DNA from: Hydrogenispora ethanolica
GTDB lineage: Bacteria > Bacillota > UBA4882 > UBA8346
DNA: 64,000 nucleotides
Assembly: GCF_004340685.1 (NCBI RefSeq)
Contig: NZ_SLUN01000006.1
Span: 62,001-126,000, forward strand
Reading direction: 5' to 3'
Shown: positions 34,832-44,184 of the stretch, one piece after another
Position numbering within the stretch: position 1 is the stretch's first letter
Layout: the number at the start of each line of letters is the position of its first letter
The notes under the pieces: model-generated
Told to the model about the DNA's origin: nothing
The model's input: only the letters and a program-made list of their open reading frames with translations
The model's database searches: none
Translations under genes and position numbers: made by a program

Positions 34832-36085
34832 ATGATGGACGGTTATGCGATTGGCTTGGTATGCGATAAATGTCAAAAAGATTACGATATCCGGCAGGCT
34901 GTAAATACCTGTCCTTCCTGCGGCGGCTTGCTGGAAACAGTATACGACCTGCCGCGGCTGAAGAAAGAGATCGTATTTTCAAAGTTGCAAACAACCGGCA
35001 ACACCATGTGGCGATATAAAGATTTTTTCCCCTATATTGAGGAGAAAAATATCGTGTCCCTGGGCGAGGGTTGCACTCCTTTAGTTAAGTCGATCTACCT
35101 GAGCCGCGAATTGGGCATGGAAAACATCTATTTCAAAAACGATACGATGATGCCGACAGGTAGTTTTAAAGATCGGGGCTTTAGTTTGGCGATTAGTTTT
35201 GCCAAAGATATTGGGGTAAAAAAGGGGTTCACGTATAGCTCGGGAAATGCCGGGGCTTCATTCTCCGCCTATTCGTCGAGGGGCGGGTTTCATGCGCTGG
35301 TACTGGTCGAATATTTGGCTAGTGATACCAAGAAGGCCATGATCAAGCTTTATGGAGCCCAAACGGCTATCCTGGACTTTGAAAACTTCGGTCAGATCAG
35401 CGTAATGTTGGAAAAAGCGGTCAGCCAGTTAGGCTTATACCAGTTTGTGAACTTTATCAATCCCATCCGGCATGAGGCCATGAAGACGTATGCTTATGAG
35501 ATTTTTGATCAATTGGGAGGTCTGGTTCCGGACTACATGTTTCATCCGGTGGGAACCGGCGGCGGTTTATGGGGAGCGTGGAAAGGCTATAACGAACTCA
35601 AAGCGTTGGGCCTCACCGATCAATTGCCGAAGATGGTGGCGGTACAACCCGAAACTTCATGCCATTTGAAAAAAGCCTTTCAAAAAGGCGCCAGAGTGGC
35701 CGGTCAATATGGCGATCCCGCCAAAACCATCGCCCAAAGCATCGCCGCGGACAGTCCCATCCAGGGCGGAACCAGGGTATTGGATGCCATCTATCAATCG
35801 GGCGGCATGGCGCTCGGCGTCAGCGACCAAGAAATTTTAACGGCCATGCGCATATTGGGAAAGGAAGGCATCGGCGCCGAGCCATCATCGGCGGCGGCGG
35901 TGGCTGCTTTGATACAAGGGGTGAAAAACGGAACCGTGAGTCCCGATGCGACCGCGGTATGCGTGATTACGGGCACCGCCCTCAAACAGAGCCGGGCGGT
36001 TGAAATGGCGGCAGGCCAGCCTCAGCTGCAGGTCGACGCCGATATTGGGAGTCTGGCGAAGATCATTGACTCGTTACATATTTGA
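34832..36085 (+). CDS. Threonine-synthase-like PLP enzyme with zinc ribbon
   Basis: About 417 residues; ATG 34832 is preferred over GTG 34826. The N-terminus is a zinc ribbon (LVCDKCQKDYD, then CPSCGGLL). The PLP lysine is in PTGSFKDRGFSLAI (about residue 113), and GTGGGLWGAW binds phosphate. This fold-type II group covers threonine synthase and beta-eliminating lyases. Threonine biosynthesis is unlikely inside a peptide-import operon without hom/thrB; an ammonia-lyase or beta-elimination role fits better, and RidA at the end of the operon supports release of a reactive enamine. Exact reaction unknown. Confidence 0.8.
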   Translation: MMDGYAIGLVCDKCQKDYDIRQAVNTCPSCGGLLETVYDLPRLKKEIVFSKLQTTGNTMWRYKDFFPYIEEKNIVSLGEGCTPLVKSIYLSRELGMENIYFKNDTMMPTGSFKDRGFSLAISFAKDIGVKKGFTYSSGNAGASFSAYSSRGGFHALVLVEYLASDTKKAMIKLYGAQTAILDFENFGQISVMLEKAVSQLGLYQFVNFINPIRHEAMKTYAYEIFDQLGGLVPDYMFHPVGTGGGLWGAWKGYNELKALGLTDQLPKMVAVQPETSCHLKKAFQKGARVAGQYGDPAKTIAQSIAADSPIQGGTRVLDAIYQSGGMALGVSDQEILTAMRILGKEGIGAEPSSAAAVAALIQGVKNGTVSPDATAVCVITGTALKQSRAVEMAAGQPQLQVDADIGSLAKIIDSLHI

Positions 36086-36116
36086 GCGTCGCACGCCGTT
36101 GAAAGGAGTCTCGCAA

Positions 36117-37088
36117 ATGTCGGAAAAACTGTTGGCGATTAAGAATCTAAAGACGTACTTCGCACTGGATGAAGGGAAATGGGTGAAAGCCGTCGACGGA
36201 GTGGATCTCAGCGTGGAGAGCGGGAAAACGCTTTGTATCGTCGGCGAGTCCGGTTGCGGAAAGAGTATCACCTCGCTGTCCATCATGAATCTAATTCCCA
36301 AACCGCCCGGCAAGATCGTCGCCGGAGAGATCTTGTTTGAGGGCGTGGACCTGACCAAACTGAGCGAAGATGAAATGTCGGAGATCCGCGGGAACAAGAT
36401 AGCGATGATCTTCCAAGAACCGATGACCTCGTTAAATCCGGTGCTGACGATCGGCGATCAAATCTCGGAAGTGCTTGTGCTGCACCGGAACATGCATAAG
36501 CAGCAGGCGCTGCAGGAAACGGTTCAAATGCTCCAAAAGGTCGGGATTCCCAGAGCTGACAAGATCGCGACGGAGTATCCCCACCGGCTGTCGGGCGGGA
36601 TGCGCCAACGGGCGATGATTGCCATGGCCATGGTTTGTAATCCCAAACTGCTGATTGCCGATGAGCCCACCACCGCGTTGGACGTCACCATTCAAGCCCA
36701 GGTGCTTGATCTGATGCGCAAGATGAAAAGCGAGTTTGGAACGGCGGTCATCTTTATTACCCACGATTTGGGGGTGGTGTCGGAGATGGCCGATGACGTG
36801 GCCGTGATGTATGCCGGCCAGGTGGTCGAGACGGCATCGGTTGAGGAAATCTTCGACAATACCAGACATCCTTATACGAAAGCGTTGCTGGCGGCGATTC
36901 CTTTTGTGGATCAGGCAAAAGAAGTTTTATATTCCATTCCCGGCACGGTCCCCGATGCCGCCAATTACCCGCCGGGTTGCCGGTTCGCCGATCGCTGTCA
37001 GATTAGCGACGCCGGATGTATTCAACATGCGCCGGTATTGCGGGAGATCACCGCGGGGCATTATGTCCGGTGTCTAAAAGCGTTGTGA
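36117..37088 (+). CDS. Peptide ABC ATPase DppD type
   Basis: 323 residues from ATG 36117 (GAAAGGAG upstream). Walker A GESGCGKS, signature [15 protein letters not shown], Walker [13 protein letters not shown] and switch ITHDLG are all present. The C-terminal oligopeptide extension has [14 protein letters not shown], the cysteine set that can bind an iron-sulphur cluster in some DppD proteins. It works with the DppF-type ATPase at 37496. Confidence 0.95.
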   Translation: MSEKLLAIKNLKTYFALDEGKWVKAVDGVDLSVESGKTLCIVGESGCGKSITSLSIMNLIPKPPGKIVAGEILFEGVDLTKLSEDEMSEIRGNKIAMIFQEPMTSLNPVLTIGDQISEVLVLHRNMHKQQALQETVQMLQKVGIPRADKIATEYPHRLSGGMRQRAMIAMAMVCNPKLLIADEPTTALDVTIQAQVLDLMRKMKSEFGTAVIFITHDLGVVSEMADDVAVMYAGQVVETASVEEIFDNTRHPYTKALLAAIPFVDQAKEVLYSIPGTVPDAANYPPGCRFADRCQISDAGCIQHAPVLREITAGHYVRCLKAL

Positions 37089-37110
37089 AAAACCCCGGCC
37101 GGAGGCGAGG

Positions 37111-37359
37111 GTGTTGAGAAGCAAGCCAGATCGATCTTTTGTGGATAAAGATCTGCCTTTTGTGAATCCAGATCGATCTTTTGTTAATAAAGATCTAACT
37201 TTTGTGGATCAAGATCGATCTTTTGTGAATAAAGATCTGCCCGCGATGATTCCAGATCGATCTTTTGTTAATAAAGATCTAACTTTTGTGGATCAAGATC
37301 GATCTTTTGTGAATAAAGATCTGTCCGCGATGATTCCAGATCGATCTTTTGTGGATTAA
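37111..37359 (+). CDS. Possible repeat protein frame inside array B
   Basis: A GTG start 5 nt after GGAGG opens a frame of 82 codons made almost only of 14-residue repeats (PDRSFVNKDLTFVD and variants), ended when a TAA arises in a late unit. The site-plus-start is suggestive, but the repeat is conserved as DNA in 21-bp units and continues past the stop, so a non-coding origin is more likely. Confidence 0.25.
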   Translation: MLRSKPDRSFVDKDLPFVNPDRSFVNKDLTFVDQDRSFVNKDLPAMIPDRSFVNKDLTFVDQDRSFVNKDLSAMIPDRSFVD

Positions 37360-37398
37360 GATCTAACTTTTATGGATCAAGATCTTCCCGCTGTGAAT
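37126..37398. repeat. 21-bp-period intergenic array B (GATC-rich)
   Basis: Thirteen consecutive units of exactly 21 bp fill the gap between two ATPase genes of one operon. Units alternate between CCAGATCGATCTTTTGTxxAT and AAAGATCTxxCTTTTGTxxAT forms, so a 42-bp and even an 84-bp higher order can be seen. There are about 22 GATC tetramers in 270 bp. Each unit contains short dyads (AGATCGATCT, AGATCT). The array lies between DppD and DppF without obvious terminators. 37399-37495 is otherwise a short leader for DppF. Confidence 0.85.
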
Positions 37399-37495
37399 CA
37401 TGCGCTTCTTTTTGAACGGTTTGAACCTGCCCGGCAAACAAGTCGGGTTTGTCACAACGCTGCTAAAGGCTAATCGTAAGGAGATGGAAGGGATT

Positions 37496-38461
37496 ATGGA
37501 AGAGAATATCCTAGAGCTTAAAAATATTAAAATGTATTTCCCCATCCAGTCGGGACTGCTCAAAAAGGTCGTCGGATATGTCAAGGCGGTCGATGATGTC
37601 TCCTTAACCATCCGAACCGGCGAGACATTGGGGATTGTGGGCGAATCGGGCTGCGGCAAATCCACCTTGGGCCGGGTTATCTTAAAAATTTACGATCCGA
37701 CGTCCGGCCAGATCGTATTGAATGGAGCGGACATCACCCACAAAAAGGGCAAACAACTGAAAAGTCTGCGAAAAGAATGTCAGATGGTGTTTCAAGATCC
37801 CTTTGCCTCGCTCAACCCGAAAATGCGGGTGGGAGAGATCGTCGCCGAGCCGTTATGGGTCAATCATATCGTCGCCAAACCGGAGGCTTTTCAACGGGCT
37901 GAAGAGTTGCTGGTCAAGGTGGGCCTGCGCCCAAGCGACGCTCAGAAATTTCCGCATGAGTTTTCCGGCGGCCAAAAGCAACGGGTCGGCATTGCCAGAG
38001 CGCTGGCGCTGAATCCGCGGCTGATCGTGGCTGACGAGGCAGTATCGGCGCTCGATGTATCGATCCAGTCGCAAATCCTTAACCTCCTGAATGATTTGAA
38101 GAAAGAGTATAACCTGGCCTACATGTTCATCACCCATAATTTGGCGGTGGTCAAGCATATCAGCGACCGCATCGGCGTCATGTATTTGGGGAACCTGGTG
38201 GAACTGGCGGATAAGAAGGATATTTTCGAAAATCCGCTCCATCCGTACACCCAGGCGCTGTTATCGGCGGCGCCGGTCGTCGATAAGAAAAAGAGGAAAG
38301 CGCGGATATTGCTCACCGGAGACGTTCCAAACCCGGCCAATCCTCCGGCGGGATGCCCGTTTCATACCCGTTGCCCGCAATGCCTGGAGATTTGTAAAAC
38401 CGAAAAACCGGTTCCCCAGGTACGCAGTAATCACCATCAAATCGCCTGCCATCTTTATTAA
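37496..38461 (+). CDS. Peptide ABC ATPase DppF type
   Basis: 321 residues from ATG 37496 with GGAAGGG just upstream. Walker [10 protein letters not shown], signature [15 protein letters not shown], Walker [13 protein letters not shown] and ITHNLA. The C-terminal [14 protein letters not shown] is typical of DppF. It is separated from DppD by the 21-bp repeat array, an unusual interruption. Confidence 0.95.
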   Translation: MEENILELKNIKMYFPIQSGLLKKVVGYVKAVDDVSLTIRTGETLGIVGESGCGKSTLGRVILKIYDPTSGQIVLNGADITHKKGKQLKSLRKECQMVFQDPFASLNPKMRVGEIVAEPLWVNHIVAKPEAFQRAEELLVKVGLRPSDAQKFPHEFSGGQKQRVGIARALALNPRLIVADEAVSALDVSIQSQILNLLNDLKKEYNLAYMFITHNLAVVKHISDRIGVMYLGNLVELADKKDIFENPLHPYTQALLSAAPVVDKKKRKARILLTGDVPNPANPPAGCPFHTRCPQCLEICKTEKPVPQVRSNHHQIACHLY

Positions 38462-38488
38462 GCGGTTTTTGAGAAGGAGTTCTTTGCG

Positions 38489-39592
38489 ATGATCGTCAAA
38501 GTAATCGACCCCGCCGGGAATAAGGTATTCCCGGCTGAATTAGTCAAAACGGAACAAGGTTACGATTTAAAGCCGGTGAACGAGGACGTCCGTCAAACCG
38601 AAATTCCTTATCTCAGCCCGGGCTGGATCGATTTCCATACCCATGTCTATCACGGCGTGACTTCGTTAGGCGTTAATCCCGATGCGATCGGGATCAACCG
38701 CGGGGTCCATTTATTAATCGATGCCGGGAGCGCGGGCGCGGAAACGGTGGAGGGGTTCATTCGCTATGTCGCGCCTTGTTATAAAACGAAAATCAAAGCT
38801 TTTTTGAATATCAGCACCATTGGCCTCACCACCATGCGGGAATATGCGGATATCCGCAATATTGACCCGGATAAAACTGCGGCAGCCATTGAAAGGTACC
38901 GCGATTTCCTGTGCGGCGTGAAGGTCCGGTCCAGCGGCATTATTGTCGAGGACAAGGGGCTGTTGCCGTTTAAGAACGCCATCCGTGCGGCCGAGAAGGC
39001 CGGGGTGCCGATCATGGTTCACATGGGCGAGACGCCCCCCGCCAATGCGGATAATCTGGCGCTGTTCCGCAAGGGCGATATCCTGTCCCATTGCTTTCAC
39101 GGCAAAAACGAGCCGCTTTTCGGGCCGGACGGGGCGCCCATCCCGGAAATGGCCCAAGCGATGGAGCGGGGGATCGTTTTGGATGTTGCCCACGGAGCGG
39201 CCAGTATGGATCGGAATGTGGCCCGCCAGGTACTCCGGCGGGGTTACCGTGATTTCATCATCAGCACCGACCTGCATATCCGGAATGTCAACGGCCCGGT
39301 CTATTCACTGGCGCATACCATGACCAAATTCTTGGCGCTGGGAATGGACTTGCCGGAAGTCATCGCCGCGGTGACGTTCCGGCCGGCGCAAGCCTTGGGA
39401 ATCAAGGATTGGTGCCGACTTGACCATCCAATACGCAGGGCTACTCTTTTTAGGGTCAGAGATCGCAAACCGGAGGATCCAATCTTGATGGACGCGATGA
39501 AAAACGTGATCGATGCCGAAAAAGCGATTGAACCGACTGGTTTGATTTATGAGGGTGAACTTGTAACGCTCCCCGCGCTACAAGAATCCTAG
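38489..39592 (+). CDS. Amidohydrolase-superfamily enzyme (EF0837/Atu3266-like)
   Basis: 367 residues from ATG 38489 (AAGGAG upstream). Metal site: IDFHTHVYHG (HxH), the lysine region LCGVKVRSSG, MVHMGETPP, SHCFHGK and STDLH. This set matches the deacetylase/metallohydrolase subgroup (PRK09237 type), whose studied members Atu3266 and EF0837 hydrolyse acetylated hydroxy-acid esters; annotations as dihydroorotase or adenine deaminase are usually wrong. In this operon it probably removes an acyl group from an imported compound. Confidence 0.82.
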   Translation: MIVKVIDPAGNKVFPAELVKTEQGYDLKPVNEDVRQTEIPYLSPGWIDFHTHVYHGVTSLGVNPDAIGINRGVHLLIDAGSAGAETVEGFIRYVAPCYKTKIKAFLNISTIGLTTMREYADIRNIDPDKTAAAIERYRDFLCGVKVRSSGIIVEDKGLLPFKNAIRAAEKAGVPIMVHMGETPPANADNLALFRKGDILSHCFHGKNEPLFGPDGAPIPEMAQAMERGIVLDVAHGAASMDRNVARQVLRRGYRDFIISTDLHIRNVNGPVYSLAHTMTKFLALGMDLPEVIAAVTFRPAQALGIKDWCRLDHPIRRATLFRVRDRKPEDPILMDAMKNVIDAEKAIEPTGLIYEGELVTLPALQES

Positions 39593-39687
39593 CATATCCA
39601 AAACTAGCTAAAGTCCAGGCAAATTGAATCACTCGTTTGCGTTAGCTGAGACTGTCGTGGCCGACGCACGGATTGGGAGTGGAATCA

Positions 39688-40839
39688 TTGATTGATAAAG
39701 CAATGTCTGTGACTCAACTGACCGAGGAGTTAATCCGGATCGATTCGGCCACCCCGCCGGGGGATGTCGGCGGAGTCGTTCAAATCATCCGGCAATTCTC
39801 GAGCCTTAACGGCGCGGCGATCGAACTTCAAGAAGTTGAGCAGGGTAAAGAAAACTGTATTGTAACGTTTGATTTTGGCCCAGGAAAGACGCTGCTATTA
39901 AACAGCCATATGGATGTGAATAATCCTTCCGGCCAGCAATGGAGTTTCAATCCATTGCAGCCGTTCCAGAAAGATGGCAAACTATATGGCTTGGGCAGCT
40001 GCGACACCAAAGGTTCCTTGGCAGCGATGCTCATCGCCGTTCAACGCGTCATCGACAACCCGGTGAATGTCCGGGGCCGGTTGTTATTCACAACGGTCAT
40101 GGGAGAGGAGGCGGGTGGAATCGGTGCCTTTCATATGGTGCAAAAAGGGATCGCCGCCGACGGGGCGGTAGTCGGTGAACCGACCGGACTCGAAATATGC
40201 ACCGCGCATAAAGGGACTTATATCCGCAGGTTCGTTTTCAAGGGCAAGGCGGCCCATTCCGCCAATTCGCATCGGGGCATCAATGCGATTCATCATGCGG
40301 CCCGGTTTGCCGCTAGCTACAGTGAGCTGCAAACCGCGTTGGATCAGCATCCCCACCCGATTCTCGGTCCGGCCAATGCCAGTGTGACATTGATTGGCGG
40401 CGGCACCCGTCAAAATGCCATTCCGGAATCTTGTTTTGTGGTGTGCGACCGCAGACTGATTCCAGCCGAGGACAGCCATAAAGCCGATCGTGAAGTTGCG
40501 GCCATCCTCGAACGGTTAACACGGGATCTCCCGGAGTTGAATTGCAAGACCGTCGAAGTTTTGGCCTCAACCGTTCCGTCGCAAACCGCCACGGATCAGG
40601 AAATCGTCCAAGTGGCTTTAAAAGCGGCCAGCGAAGTCAGAGGCATTGAAAGTCAACCCCAAGGTTTTAATGCGGGATGCGATATGTCCAAGTTTGTGAC
40701 GGTGGCGCATATTCCGACCGTAATCTGTGGCCCGGGCAGTTTGCAACAGGCCCATACACCGGATGAATTTGTGGAGATCGAACAGCTCCATCAAGCCGTT
40801 GCTGTTTATGAGCGAATTATCCGGGGCTTTCTCCGCTAA
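39688..40839 (+). CDS. M20-family metallohydrolase (ArgE/DapE type)
   Basis: About 383 residues from TTG 39688; GGGAG lies 8 nt before it. Metal ligands: LLNSHMDVNNP, GSCDTKGSLAAM and MGEEAGG; a dimerisation domain sits between KGKAAHSANSHRGINAI and the C-terminal HTPDEFVEI. ArgE/DapE enzymes release N-acyl groups from amino acids or small peptides in the cytoplasm. It fits a path that deacylates imported N-acyl amino acids or dipeptides. Confidence 0.88.
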   Translation: MIDKAMSVTQLTEELIRIDSATPPGDVGGVVQIIRQFSSLNGAAIELQEVEQGKENCIVTFDFGPGKTLLLNSHMDVNNPSGQQWSFNPLQPFQKDGKLYGLGSCDTKGSLAAMLIAVQRVIDNPVNVRGRLLFTTVMGEEAGGIGAFHMVQKGIAADGAVVGEPTGLEICTAHKGTYIRRFVFKGKAAHSANSHRGINAIHHAARFAASYSELQTALDQHPHPILGPANASVTLIGGGTRQNAIPESCFVVCDRRLIPAEDSHKADREVAAILERLTRDLPELNCKTVEVLASTVPSQTATDQEIVQVALKAASEVRGIESQPQGFNAGCDMSKFVTVAHIPTVICGPGSLQQAHTPDEFVEIEQLHQAVAVYERIIRGFLR

Positions 40840-40861
40840 ACCAAAGAAACAGGAGGGAAAT

Positions 40862-41914
40862 ATGTCTACAATCCATGATTTTTTGCGCGGAACTATTGAT
40901 AAAGGTGAAATACCATCTGCTACCTATATTATAGGAACTTCGGCGCAGATACTGGAAAAGGGGACATTGGGGCAACTGGGGCAAGGCAGAGCGGCGGTCC
41001 GCGAAGACACGCTTTACGACCTGGCCTCCGTTACCAAGCCCATTGTAGCCTTGGCGGCGATGAAACTTCTGCAAAATGGGCAAATCGCTTTGGATGATAC
41101 GGTCGCTACGTATCTCGATGAATATCGAAACACTACCAAAAGCGATATCACGATCTATCAATTATTGACCCATACCTCAAAGATCTATGGTTGCGTGCCT
41201 TTGTATAAAACCGCCCATACCAAGGAGGAATTGTTGGAAGCCATCGTCGATATGCCTGATCGCGAAAAAAACGATGTGTTATATTCTTCGCAAGGTATAA
41301 TCGTTTTGGGCTGTATTATTGAAAAAATTTGCGGGAAACCGTTGGACCAGGTTCTCAAGGAAATGATCTTTGAGCCCTTGGCGATGAACACCACGATGTT
41401 TAATCCGCCGGAACGGCTTTTTGGCAATATTGCATCGACCGAGTATTGCCAGTGGCGCCAACGGATGATCATCGGCGAGGTTCATGATGAGAATGCGGTA
41501 GTTTTGGGCGGCGTTTGTGGCCACGCCGGGCTATTCTCGAATATCTTCGATCTTGCCAAGCTTTGCGTGGCGATGTTGACTGCCAAGACTGCCCGAGGGG
41601 ATTCCTTTTTGAGCCCGGCGGTCTGCAAATTGATGACCCAAAACCATACCGCTGATCTCAATCTGGCCAGAGGCCTGGGATGGCAAGCCAAGGATAAGCA
41701 CGGTTCTCCGGCGGGAGATCTGTTTTCCGAAACTTCCTATGGGCATACCGGATTCACCGGGACTTCGGTTTGGATTGATCCATCCCGGGATCTGTATGCG
41801 GTGCTACTCACTAACCGCGTTCACCCGAGCCGGGCGAATGAACATATTTTTAAAATCCGGCGTAAGTTTCATAACCTCGCCGTTATTTTAAGTGAATCAC
41901 AAGCAATCGGATGA
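40862..41914 (+). CDS. Beta-lactamase-fold serine hydrolase
   Basis: 350 residues from ATG 40862 (ACAGGAGGG upstream). The catalytic SxxK is LASVTKPI (about residues 56-63), YSSQG plays the YxN position, and GHTGFTGTS the KTG-like box. No signal peptide is seen, so it acts in the cytoplasm. Relatives include esterases, D-aminopeptidases and D-amino-acid amidases. Its place supports work on D-configured or modified peptides. Confidence 0.85.
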   Translation: MSTIHDFLRGTIDKGEIPSATYIIGTSAQILEKGTLGQLGQGRAAVREDTLYDLASVTKPIVALAAMKLLQNGQIALDDTVATYLDEYRNTTKSDITIYQLLTHTSKIYGCVPLYKTAHTKEELLEAIVDMPDREKNDVLYSSQGIIVLGCIIEKICGKPLDQVLKEMIFEPLAMNTTMFNPPERLFGNIASTEYCQWRQRMIIGEVHDENAVVLGGVCGHAGLFSNIFDLAKLCVAMLTAKTARGDSFLSPAVCKLMTQNHTADLNLARGLGWQAKDKHGSPAGDLFSETSYGHTGFTGTSVWIDPSRDLYAVLLTNRVHPSRANEHIFKIRRKFHNLAVILSESQAIG

Positions 41915-41935
41915 TACTTTTAGGAGGCTTTTTTG

Positions 41936-42400
41936 ATGGATGTCTATCAGCGTTTGCAGGAGTTAAATATTGAGTTGCCTTCCCCGCCCCCCAAAGGTGG
42001 AGTCTACACCCAGGCCAGGGAGTTTGGGAGCAACATGTGCTACCTGTCCGGGTTTGGCACGGACATCAATGGCGTGCAGAACTATCAAGGAAAACTGGGA
42101 AAGGAATATACCATTGAGCAGGGGCAGCAGGCTGCAGTCAATTGCATCCTGAATATTTTAGCCGTGCTCCATCATAAACTGGGCGATCTGAACCGGATCC
42201 GGCGCTTCGTCAAGATGCTGGCCTTTGTGGCCAGTGAAAATCATTTCTCCAGTCAGCCCGCGGTAGCCAATGGCGCCAGCCAACTTTTGCTGGACGTTTT
42301 CGGCGAAGAGGTCGGCTTGCCGGCCCGCTCGGCGATTGGGGTAAACGTGCTGCCCGGCGATATTCCGGTGGAGATCGAACTTCTGGTTGAAGTAAAATAA
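41936..42400 (+). CDS. RidA/YjgF-family protein
   Basis: 154 residues from ATG 41936 after AGGAGG. YTQAREFGSNMCYLSGFGT and the late ARSAIGVNVLPGDIPVEIELLVEVK are RidA-type, including the conserved arginine before the last strand. It is about 25 residues longer than classical RidA, like the YjgF-like subgroup. RidA hydrolyses enamine/imine products of PLP enzymes such as 2-aminoacrylate. Last gene of the operon, consistent with partnering the PLP enzyme at 34832. Confidence 0.85.
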   Translation: MDVYQRLQELNIELPSPPPKGGVYTQAREFGSNMCYLSGFGTDINGVQNYQGKLGKEYTIEQGQQAAVNCILNILAVLHHKLGDLNRIRRFVKMLAFVASENHFSSQPAVANGASQLLLDVFGEEVGLPARSAIGVNVLPGDIPVEIELLVEVK

Positions 42401-42506
42401 GCCAATAAGATTAAGCAAACACCAAAATTGGCGTCTTAACTAGGCTTTTGATTAAACAGTTTACTACCAGTATAATAGGGTCCTTATTTCATTAAAGATT
42501 GCCAAA

Positions 42507-42536
42507 GAAGCCCGGCTCTACCGAGAGTCGGGCTTC
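42507..42536 (+). terminator. Terminator after the peptide operon
   Basis: GAAGCCCGGCTCT and AGAGTCGGGCTTC form a 13-bp stem (one mismatch or wobble) with a 4-nt loop, then TTGCATTG. The T-run is weak, but the stem is strong. Confidence 0.7.
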
Positions 42537-42606
42537 TTGCATTGTCTGAGGATTGGTGAGGCAGGCATGCCGTATTTGATTCAGAATGATGTGATTTTAT
42601 CATTTC

Positions 42607-42620
42607 TTGAAAATTTTCAA
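42607..42620. promoter_or_regulatory. Palindrome TTGAAAATTTTCAA, likely LacI-type operator
   Basis: A perfect 14-bp palindrome 67 bp before the LacI-family gene. Its core TGAAAATTTTCA recurs before the sugar-importer operon at 43953-43964, consistent with autoregulation and control of the operon by the same protein. Confidence 0.6.
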
Positions 42621-42687
42621 CTCAAAGCAGGTTTTTACGGTTCAACATAGAATTTTCATCCTTGTATTGCAAAAGTAAATAGGAACG

Positions 42688-43767
42688 ATGTTGGACAAGG
42701 AGCGAAAATTCGTAGTGAATCTCAAAAAGGTGACCATTACCGATATCGCCCATGAAGCGCAAGTATCCATCAGCACGGTTTCCCGGGTTCTGACCGGAAG
42801 TGCCGGCGTGAATGATGAGATTCGCGAAAAAGTGCAGGCATTGGCGCAGGAAATGGGCTATAAGCCCCCGGCCCATCCGGCCGCCCGCAAAATTGCCACC
42901 AAAGCCATTGCCTTTTTGGTCGAAAGTTCGGATGTGTTTGTGAACGGCGCTTCATTTTTCGGCAAGTTCTTGGCGGGCGTGCATCAAGTGTTGGAACCGC
43001 GAGAATATCAAGTCATTTTGCGTACCGCCAAGCGGGAAGTGGATTCCAGGCAACAGATCGCCGAGATGCTTGAGAGCGGCATCACCGGCTTTATTCTGGC
43101 CCAGACGCAGATCCATGACCCGTTCGTGAAGGTGTTTCAGGATTTGCAATGTCCCTTTGTGACATTGGGCCGGACGATCGGCGTCTTAAACACCCCGTAT
43201 GTCGATGTCGACAGTTTCGGCGGGGCCTATGCCGCCGTCTCGGCCTTGACGGGCCGGGGACACCGGCATATCGCGCATATCAGCGGCAGGTTAAACACCT
43301 TGGCCGCCATGGCCCGCCTGGAGGGATACCGGAAGGCCCTTCAGGACGCGGAGCTGAAATACGACGAACGTTATACCGTGGAAGGAGGCGAGTCCCAGCA
43401 GGAAGCATATGATGCGACGCTCCAATTATTGAACCAGACGGATCTGACTCCGCCTACTGGAATCTTTGTATATAATGACTTTTTAACGGTGGGGGTCATG
43501 AGCGCCTTGCACGATCGCGGAATACGGGTCCCCGCCGATCTGGCTTTGATCGGCTTTGATGATGATGAGGCATCGTCATTTGCGGTTCCGCCCCTAGCAT
43601 CGGTGCGCTGGCCCGCCATTGAAATGGGCAGGAAGGCCGCTGAAATGGTACTGGTGCTTCTGGCCGGCGAACCGCTGCAAGAACGGCAGGTCGTTCTGCC
43701 GACCGAGGTCGTGGAAAGGGAGTCGCTCGGCGCAACGGTGGAGTGCCGGGATCATCGGGTGGTTTAA
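42688..43767 (+). CDS. LacI-family transcription regulator
   Basis: 359 residues from ATG 42688 (AGGAACG upstream; a GTG 30 bp later is possible). The HTH is VTITDIAHEAQVSISTVSRVLTGS, with hinge region EKVQALAQEMGYKP. The ligand-binding domain has RGHRHIAHISG and ALIGFDDDEASSFAVPPLASV, typical of sugar-responsive LacI members. It stands directly before a sugar importer and two glycosidase genes and is the likely repressor of that cluster. Confidence 0.93.
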   Translation: MLDKERKFVVNLKKVTITDIAHEAQVSISTVSRVLTGSAGVNDEIREKVQALAQEMGYKPPAHPAARKIATKAIAFLVESSDVFVNGASFFGKFLAGVHQVLEPREYQVILRTAKREVDSRQQIAEMLESGITGFILAQTQIHDPFVKVFQDLQCPFVTLGRTIGVLNTPYVDVDSFGGAYAAVSALTGRGHRHIAHISGRLNTLAAMARLEGYRKALQDAELKYDERYTVEGGESQQEAYDATLQLLNQTDLTPPTGIFVYNDFLTVGVMSALHDRGIRVPADLALIGFDDDEASSFAVPPLASVRWPAIEMGRKAAEMVLVLLAGEPLQERQVVLPTEVVERESLGATVECRDHRVV

Positions 43768-43950
43768 AAGCGTTGTGATTTACCCTGTCCGAGGGTCAGG
43801 GTGAACACAAAAGCTCAGGGAAGCAAGGGATAAAGTCGTTTTGAAACCTATTCAGGCTGAATCGGTTGGAAAGCGACTTTCTCACATGGCTTTCGGGAAA
43901 TTTTCCAGCATTAGAAAAAAATAAAATTTTTCAAATATAATCGGCAGGAG

Positions 43951-43966
43951 TCTGAAAATTTTCAGA
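43951..43966. promoter_or_regulatory. Palindrome TCTGAAAATTTTCAGA, likely LacI-type operator
   Basis: A perfect 16-bp palindrome 219 bp before the binding-protein gene, sharing a 12-bp core with the site at 42607. The rest of 43768-44184 has a hairpin near 43781-43802 (ACCCTG/CAGGGT) and no gene. Confidence 0.6.
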
Positions 43967-44184
43967 GAATATTTCCTTGAAGTGAAAAGGAGATAACATT
44001 CAGATGACTGCCGGAAGTATGATCGTGCGCAAAGTTCCGGGCTGAAGTCGTCGGAGCTTTTTTATTTCGTCCAATTTACCACTGAATTCCCGGAAAGGAG
44101 GTACGGGTGGCGTAGTTTGGAAGGCTGATTTCGACTTATAGGCAACGACATGAAAAGTATCAAAAAAAGAGGAGGTAGGATGTT

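Noticed and set aside
34832-36085. True threonine synthase (thrC) for amino-acid biosynthesis
   Set aside because: Domain and PLP motifs fit the superfamily, but the location between transporter genes without hom or thrB, plus RidA in the same operon, argues for a catabolic lyase; left without gene symbol.
37126-37398. CRISPR array
   Set aside because: There are no variable spacers of constant size between identical repeats; units are contiguous, degenerate 21-mers, and no cas genes are nearby.
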